Shown here: in pieces, positions 5,358-10,267 of the stretch
How the letters are laid out: the number at the start of each line of letters is the position of its first letter
Position numbering within the stretch: position 1 is the stretch's first letter
From: Gammaproteobacteria bacterium
GTDB taxonomy: Bacteria > Pseudomonadota > Gammaproteobacteria > SZUA-152
Length of the DNA stretch: 10,267 bases
NCBI GenBank assembly: GCA_003229995.1
Contig: QIGJ01000104.1
Span: 1-10,267, forward strand
Reading direction: 5' to 3'
Program-made: the position numbers and the translations under genes
The notes under the pieces: generated by a model
Seen by the model: the letters and a program-made list of their open reading frames with translations, nothing else
Database searches by the model: none
What the model was told of the DNA's origin: nothing

Positions 5358-6632
5358 ATGAAAAATATAATGAAAGTATTATCATATCGCATTTGCTTAT
5401 CGCTACTGTTGGCCGTATTTTTGACGGCGTGCAGTGGCACCCATTCAGAACAATCCGCATCATCCAAAGAGAAGCATGGGGAACACGGGGAAGCGGCTGA
5501 AATAGAATACGAAAAAGGCCCGCATCACGGGCGACTGTTCAAAGAAGGTGACTTCGTTCTTGAACTGGCTATTTTCGAGACCGGCGTGCCACCGGAATAC
5601 CGAGCCTGGGCCACAAAAAAAGGGGAGCCACTCAATCCTGGAGAAATCAATCTCAACATTAAGTTAACTCGTCTGGGTGGCAAAGTTGATGACATTAACT
5701 TTGAAGCAATGGGGGATGCGTTACGTGGCGATACGGTTATCGTTGAACCGCACTCGTTTATCGTCACCATTAATGCCACTCATAACGGTGTAACGTACAC
5801 TTGGCAATACGATAGTTTTGAAGGACGCACAAAAATAGAAACAGCGGTGGCCGAAGCCCTGGAAATTGGCACCTCGATTGCCGGTTCCGTCGTTATGGAG
5901 AAAACCGTCCGCGTGTTTGGGGGAATTGTAGCGAACCGCGAGCGACTGCGAAAAATTACCGCCCGTTTTGATGGCACGATTAAATCAGTTTTGGCTTCGC
6001 AGGGTGAGCGCGTTCGCAAAGGCCAAAAACTGGCCACCGTCGAAAGTAACGAAAGCCTGCAGCTCGTGACTATTACGTCACCAATTAATGGTGTGATCAG
6101 CCAGCGAGATGCAAATACCGGCGAGCAGACAAACGGCCGTCAACTTTTTACCATCATGGATACCGGCTCGGTTTGGGCAGAACTGTCCGTCTTTCCTACT
6201 GATTTGGAACGGGTAAAAATGGGCGCACCGGTGATCATTACCGATACGTCCCGTGGTCAGACTGCCAACGGTAAGGTCGCTCGCATTGATGTGATCACAA
6301 ACAGTAATCAATCTGTAAACGTTCGCGTTGTGCTGGATAACAAAAAGGGACGGTTTCGCCCTGGACAGCACGTTAGTGCAAACATAACGGTGGGAGAGCA
6401 CGCGGCGGCCTTAGCCGTAAAACGATCCGGCTTACAAGCCTTCAGAGATTTTACGGTGGTGTACGCAAAAATTGGTGAGGAGTACGAAGTTCGAATGCTG
6501 GACTTGGGTTTGCAGGCGGGTGAATGGGCCGAGGTATTGGGTGGTTTGGAACCCGGCACCCGTTATGTCAGTGAAAACAGCTACGTTATCAAAGCCGACA
6601 TTGAAAAGTCCGGCGCAGCTCACGATCATTAA
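5358..6632 (+). CDS. czcB: periplasmic adaptor lipoprotein of heavy-metal RND efflux (CzcB family)
   Basis: This 424-residue membrane-fusion protein has lipobox LTAC (22-25), so Cys25 is the lipid anchor. A His/Glu-rich start (KEKHGEHGE, 37-45, then GPHHGRLF, 54-61) leads into an extra N-terminal domain up to about 155, seen in CzcB-type adaptors and probably metal-binding. The barrel-sandwich half-motifs are ARFDGTIKSVLASQGERVRKGQKLATV and TITSPINGVISQRDANTGEQ. Only about ten residues (VESNESLQLV, 228-237) join them, so the usual long alpha-helical hairpin that touches the channel is missing. A beta-barrel domain (about 265-345) and a membrane-proximal domain follow, ending AHDH. The start has AGG (5349-5351) overlapping the channel stop, a weak site suggesting coupling. 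The pump follows after 12 bp. Confidence 0.88.
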   Translation: MKNIMKVLSYRICLSLLLAVFLTACSGTHSEQSASSKEKHGEHGEAAEIEYEKGPHHGRLFKEGDFVLELAIFETGVPPEYRAWATKKGEPLNPGEINLNIKLTRLGGKVDDINFEAMGDALRGDTVIVEPHSFIVTINATHNGVTYTWQYDSFEGRTKIETAVAEALEIGTSIAGSVVMEKTVRVFGGIVANRERLRKITARFDGTIKSVLASQGERVRKGQKLATVESNESLQLVTITSPINGVISQRDANTGEQTNGRQLFTIMDTGSVWAELSVFPTDLERVKMGAPVIITDTSRGQTANGKVARIDVITNSNQSVNVRVVLDNKKGRFRPGQHVSANITVGEHAAALAVKRSGLQAFRDFTVVYAKIGEEYEVRMLDLGLQAGEWAEVLGGLEPGTRYVSENSYVIKADIEKSGAAHDH

Positions 6633-6644
6633 AGGCGACTCATT

Positions 6645-9600
6645 ATGTTAGAAGGAATTATCAAATTTTCACTTGCCCGACGCGGGTTAGTGATGGTGCT
6701 TGTTCTCTTAGTCATGGGGCTGGGCGTGTGGAAATTCACCCAACTACCCATTGATGCGGTACCCGACATTACCAATGTTCAAGTGGTTATCAATACCGCC
6801 GCTCCCGGTTACACCCCACTGGAAACAGAGCAACGCGTGAGCTTCCCCATAGAAACCGCTATGGCCGGCCTGCCAAAGCTGTCTTATACCCGTTCCTTGT
6901 CACGCTACGGTCTGTCGCAAGTGACGGTGGTGTTTGAAGAAGGCACAGATATCTATTTTGCCCGGCAGTTAGTCGGCCAACGCTTGACTACGGCAAAAGG
7001 TAATCTGCCTCCTTTGTTAGAACCCACCCTTGGCCCGATTGCCACCGGACTGGGTGAGATTTTTATGTTTACTGTTGATGCCGAGCCGGGAGCCAAAAAC
7101 AGCGATGGCAGCTTGATCACACCGACGGATCTACGCTCAGCTCACGATTGGATTATTCGCCCACAGTTAATGCGTGTTGCAGGTGTCGCAGAGATCAATC
7201 CCATCGGTGGTTTTAAAAAAGAGATTCTGATCGCCCCAGATCCAGCCAAACTATTGGCTCATCAAACAAGCTATGCCGAACTGGTTGAGGCGATACAAAA
7301 TAATAATAACAACCGTGGGGTAGGCTTCATCGAACACAATGGCGCGCAATGGTTAATGCGCGTGCCGGGTCAGGCCAGTACGCTGGCGGATCTGGAAAAT
7401 ATTGTCATCCGTCAACAGCAAGGTATTCCCCTTCTAATTAAAGATGTCGCCAGTGTAAGCTTAGGTAAAGAATTACGTTCAGGCGCAGCGACTCAAAATG
7501 GCCGAGAGGTAGTAATGAGCACGGTTTTTATGTTGATTGGTGAAAACAGTCGCACCGTTGCCAACGATATCGCCATTAAATTAGAAGACATCAAAAGCAG
7601 TCTGCCCGACGGGATCACCGTCACCGCCGTTTATAACCGAACCACCTTGGTCGACAAAACGCTGGAGACCGTACAAAAAAACCTATTGGAGGGCGCGCTG
7701 CTGGTCATCGTGGTGTTGTTTCTCTTTTTAGGAAATATTCGCGCAGCCATTTTAACCGCAGCGGTGATTCCCATTGCCATGTTAATGACCATCACCGGCA
7801 TGGTACAAACAAAAACCAGCGCCAATCTTATGAGCCTGGGGGCACTGGACTTTGGTTTGATTATTGATGGTGCGGTAATCATTGTCGAAAACTGCATGCG
7901 TCGCCTGAGCGACGCCTATCGTAAAGATGGCTTGTCACTCAAAGAACGCCTGACCATCGTTTTTGAAGCCACTCGCGAAGTGATTCGCCCGGCCCTATTT
8001 GGTGTGTTTATTATTACCGCCGTCTATATTCCTATTTTCGCATTGAGTGGCGTAGAAGGAAAAATGTTTCACCCCATGGCGACCACCGTCATCATTGCTT
8101 TAGTCAGCGCAATGATTCTTTCCATCACGTTCATTCCGGCGGGTGTGGCGTTGTTGTTTAAAAAACCGATAAAAGAGAAAAAAAACGTCGCGGTTCAAAC
8201 CGCTCGTATGCTTTACAAACCCGTTTTGTTACTATCTCTAAAACTGCGCTGGGCCGTGGTTGCATTGGCCATTACTCTGGTTGTTTCTTCCGCTTTTTTA
8301 GTCCCAAAACTAGGCTCCGAGTTCGTTCCCAACCTGGATGAGGGCGATATCGCCATGCATGCCTTACGCATTCCTGGCACCTCTCTCACCGAGGCCATTC
8401 ATCTGCAAAAAATATTGGAAGCCGAAATTACAACACTGCCGGAAGTGGAACGAGTCTTTGCCAAAATAGGTACCGCTGAAGTGGCAACGGATGCGGTACC
8501 ACCAAGCGTTGCAGATAATTTCATTATCCTTAAACCGCGTGATGAGTGGCCCGATCCTGACAAGTCCAAAGCGCAATTTGTGGCCGAACTGGAAGCGTTG
8601 GTAACACCAATTCCCGGCAATCGTTATGAATTTTTACAGCCCATTCAGATGCGTTTTAATGAATTGATTTCTGGCGTACGTTCAGAAGTGGCGGTTAAAG
8701 TTTTTGGGGATGATTTTGAACAGCTTATCGAATTAGGTCATCAGATAGAAAACGTTATTGCTACTATACCGGGCGCTGCCGATGTGTCTGTTGAACAAAC
8801 GACCGGTCTGCCGGTAATGACGATTGAACCCAAACGTGAAGCAATGGCACGTTATGGCTTAAGCATTGTTCAGTTACAAGATTTGCTGGCCACGGCATTG
8901 GGAGGAACCGTCGCTAACCAATTCTACGAAGGGGACAGACATGCCGATATCGTGGTTCGTTTGCCCGAACACCTGCGCACCGATGTCGATGGATTATCTG
9001 ACCTGCCTATTATGCTGGCCGATGGTTTGTATGTGCCCTTGAAAGAAGTGGCTGAGCTTAAATTGGTCATGGGTTATAGTCAGGTTTATAGAGAAAATGG
9101 CAAGCGCCGTGTTGTTGTCTCCGCCAACGTTCGCGGGCGAGATCTGGGTTCTTTTGTGCAAGACATTCAGCAAGCGGTTAAAGACAATGTTGACGTGCCT
9201 GCAAGTTACTGGGTGGAATACGGCGGTACTTATCAAAAACTTCAATCCGCCACTCAACGCCTCTCTATTGTTGTGCCTGTCACATTAGCATTGGTCATTG
9301 GCCTGCTCATTATGGCTCTGGGTTCGATCAAAGATGCCGCTATTATTTTTTCTGGTGTGCCTTTAGCGCTCACCGGCGGAATTGTTGCATTGCTATTACG
9401 AGATATCCCTTTCTCAATTTCAGCCGCCGTCGGGTTTATTGCGCTATCGGGCATCGCGGTACTGAATGGCCTGGTTATGGTTTCTTTTATTCGAGACCTG
9501 CGACTTCACGGCCAGGCACTGCAAGAAGCCATCATTGAAGGGGCCTTAACCCGCTTACGCCCGGTATTAATGACCGCATTAGTCGCGGCACTGGGCTTTG

Positions 9601-9764
9601 TTCCCATGGCACTCAACACCGGCATTGGTTCGGAAGTACAGCGCCCTCTCGCCACCGTAGTCATTGGCGGAATTATCTCTTCGACTTTGTTAACCCTGGT
9701 GGTGTTGCCTGCGCTGTATCGCCTGGTGCATGGGAGAAAGGAGAGCCTATCCATTAAGAATTAA
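6645..9764 (+). CDS. czcA: heavy-metal efflux RND pump (CzcA family)
   Basis: A full-length 1039-residue inner-membrane trimeric proton/metal antiporter. It has one N-terminal helix (about 12-31), a porter loop, helices 2-6 from about 345, a second porter loop (about 560-865) and helices 8-12 to the end. The helix-4 motif DFGLIIDGAVIIVEN starts at 402, giving D402, D408 and E415, the proton-relay residues known from Cupriavidus CzcA at identical numbers. This is the divalent-metal (Zn/Co/Cd or Ni/Co) type of motif. The CusA methionines (573, 623, 672) align here with His, Val and Glu (IAMHALRIPG, PPSVADN, MRFNELISG), which argues against a Cu/Ag pump. AAAGG (6631-6635) overlaps the adaptor stop, with 9 nt to the ATG. 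It is the last gene of the operon. No frameshift is seen. Exact metal cannot be read from sequence. Confidence 0.92.
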   Translation: MLEGIIKFSLARRGLVMVLVLLVMGLGVWKFTQLPIDAVPDITNVQVVINTAAPGYTPLETEQRVSFPIETAMAGLPKLSYTRSLSRYGLSQVTVVFEEGTDIYFARQLVGQRLTTAKGNLPPLLEPTLGPIATGLGEIFMFTVDAEPGAKNSDGSLITPTDLRSAHDWIIRPQLMRVAGVAEINPIGGFKKEILIAPDPAKLLAHQTSYAELVEAIQNNNNNRGVGFIEHNGAQWLMRVPGQASTLADLENIVIRQQQGIPLLIKDVASVSLGKELRSGAATQNGREVVMSTVFMLIGENSRTVANDIAIKLEDIKSSLPDGITVTAVYNRTTLVDKTLETVQKNLLEGALLVIVVLFLFLGNIRAAILTAAVIPIAMLMTITGMVQTKTSANLMSLGALDFGLIIDGAVIIVENCMRRLSDAYRKDGLSLKERLTIVFEATREVIRPALFGVFIITAVYIPIFALSGVEGKMFHPMATTVIIALVSAMILSITFIPAGVALLFKKPIKEKKNVAVQTARMLYKPVLLLSLKLRWAVVALAITLVVSSAFLVPKLGSEFVPNLDEGDIAMHALRIPGTSLTEAIHLQKILEAEITTLPEVERVFAKIGTAEVATDAVPPSVADNFIILKPRDEWPDPDKSKAQFVAELEALVTPIPGNRYEFLQPIQMRFNELISGVRSEVAVKVFGDDFEQLIELGHQIENVIATIPGAADVSVEQTTGLPVMTIEPKREAMARYGLSIVQLQDLLATALGGTVANQFYEGDRHADIVVRLPEHLRTDVDGLSDLPIMLADGLYVPLKEVAELKLVMGYSQVYRENGKRRVVVSANVRGRDLGSFVQDIQQAVKDNVDVPASYWVEYGGTYQKLQSATQRLSIVVPVTLALVIGLLIMALGSIKDAAIIFSGVPLALTGGIVALLLRDIPFSISAAVGFIALSGIAVLNGLVMVSFIRDLRLHGQALQEAIIEGALTRLRPVLMTALVAALGFVPMALNTGIGSEVQRPLATVVIGGIISSTLLTLVVLPALYRLVHGRKESLSIKN

Positions 9765-9814
9765 AGTGGATCCAGCCATACTGATGTAGGGGCAAAAGAG
9801 TTCGAGAAAAGGCA

Positions 9815-9855
9815 AAAAGCAAGACCTGACACCCTTGCCGCTGTTTGCTTTTATT
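9815..9855 (+). terminator. possible weak terminator after the pump gene
   Basis: AAAAGCAA (9815-9822) pairs with TTGCTTTT (9845-9852) across a 22-nt loop and runs into a T-rich stretch. An alternative GGCAA/TTGCC stem (9811-9815 and 9835-9839) overlaps it. The stems are AT-rich, so efficiency would be low. No better terminator is seen between the pump and the next gene. Confidence 0.3.
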
Positions 9856-9870
9856 TCTAAAACACTAAAT

Positions 9871-9899
9871 TTGACAATTACTCGTTTTCAATTCATTGT
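9871..9899 (+). promoter_or_regulatory. possible promoter of the last gene
   Basis: A perfect -35 TTGACA (9871-9876) is followed after 17 nt by CATTGT (9894-9899), which matches only three of six -10 bases. It is well placed, 34 bp before the start codon at 9934. An activator-dependent promoter would fit such a pattern. Confidence 0.35.
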
Positions 9900-9933
9900 G
9901 AACGTGGTTTTTGTCATTCGTGCAGGATCAATT

Positions 9934-10267
9934 ATGAAGTCTTTAAAAATGAAGCAATTAGCCGTTAACATCTGCTTGGTTCTCTGTGTCTTTTTTTTTA
10001 GCCCAGCGCTACCGGTGTACGCGTTTGAGAATGCAAGCAAGGTATCGACGCGCATTAATAGCTCGGCTCTAACCGCTGAACAGCGAGCCAACTACATACG
10101 GGATGCACGTTTGATCCGCCATACTTATGAAACACAATTGTTTACCTTACCCGCCAAAAAATCTGGGCATTATGGGTTACGAATGTACCGTCAGACATTA
10201 GACAACAAATACAAAGCGGCGGTATGGTCTGACATGGCGCGAGTGGTGAGTCGACTAAACCAGTTTA
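9934..10267 (+). CDS. exported protein of unknown function, 3' end outside the window
   Basis: The first 111 codons of a gene that leaves the window on the right. AGGA at 9924-9927 lies 6 nt before the ATG. A clear Sec signal peptide (about 1-30, ending PALPVYA) precedes a mature part starting FENASKVSTR. The mature part contains YIRDARLIRHTYETQLFTLP (from 54) and the motif KKSGHYGLRMYRQTLDNKY (from 76). The pattern HYGLRMYR.T.D..Y, followed by a helix with D.ARVVSRL, recalls alpha-helical repeat proteins of the DUF3541 type. That is recollection only and weak. It is not a recognised efflux component. It has its own possible promoter and is 169 bp from the pump, so it may be a separate unit. 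Confidence 0.65.
   Translation, partial: MKSLKMKQLAVNICLVLCVFFFSPALPVYAFENASKVSTRINSSALTAEQRANYIRDARLIRHTYETQLFTLPAKKSGHYGLRMYRQTLDNKYKAAVWSDMARVVSRLNQF

Noticed and set aside
6645..9764. CusA-type copper/silver pump
   Set aside because: The helix-4 motif is the DFG...D......E type and the three CusA methionines are not conserved, so a divalent-metal CzcA-type pump fits better.

Overview
The window reads as DNA of a Gram-negative proteobacterium, most likely a gammaproteobacterium. This is inferred from a complete tripartite RND efflux operon with an outer-membrane channel and a lipoprotein adaptor, from Sec signal peptides, from an IS5-family transposase, and from moderate GC in the operon against clearly AT-richer accessory genes to its left. 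No 16S rRNA or other taxonomic marker is present, so the genus cannot be given.

Left part (1 to about 2000) is an accessory or mobile patch. It holds the 5' part of an IS5-family (IS427-like) transposase on the minus strand, with its own promoter. Next is a 47-bp palindromic element, then an AT-rich SUKH (SMI1/KNR4) immunity-type gene, then a second 47-bp element nearly identical to the first but inverted. That second element cuts off a minus-strand gene resembling an Imm11/DUF1629 immunity protein. Further right is a 140-bp MITE-like inverted repeat with 49-bp arms. SUKH and Imm11 proteins usually accompany polymorphic toxins, so this looks like a decayed orphan immunity array. No toxin is visible.

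Right part (about 1968 to 9764) is a plus-strand heavy-metal efflux locus. It starts with a good sigma70-type promoter whose -35 box lies in a perfect dyad. Three small metal-handling envelope proteins come first: a four-helix membrane protein with a periplasmic Met/His cluster, an exported FMN-binding-domain-like protein whose predicted mature N-terminus is His, and a His-rich small membrane protein. Then follow a TolC/CzcC-type channel, a CzcB-type lipoprotein adaptor without the usual helical hairpin, and a CzcA-type RND pump. The pump has the D402/D408/E415 proton-relay pattern of CzcA and lacks the CusA methionine triad. Together these would move a divalent metal (Zn, Co, Cd or Ni type) from periplasm to outside, with the upstream proteins as plausible periplasmic metal or redox accessories. 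No regulator gene is in the window.

After the pump comes a weak terminator-like hairpin, a possible promoter and the first 111 codons of an exported protein that runs off the right edge.

The best candidates for something new are the three-gene accessory module ahead of the pump (2148-3861) and the pair of core-flipped palindromes around the SUKH gene. All family calls come from reading the translations, not from searches.
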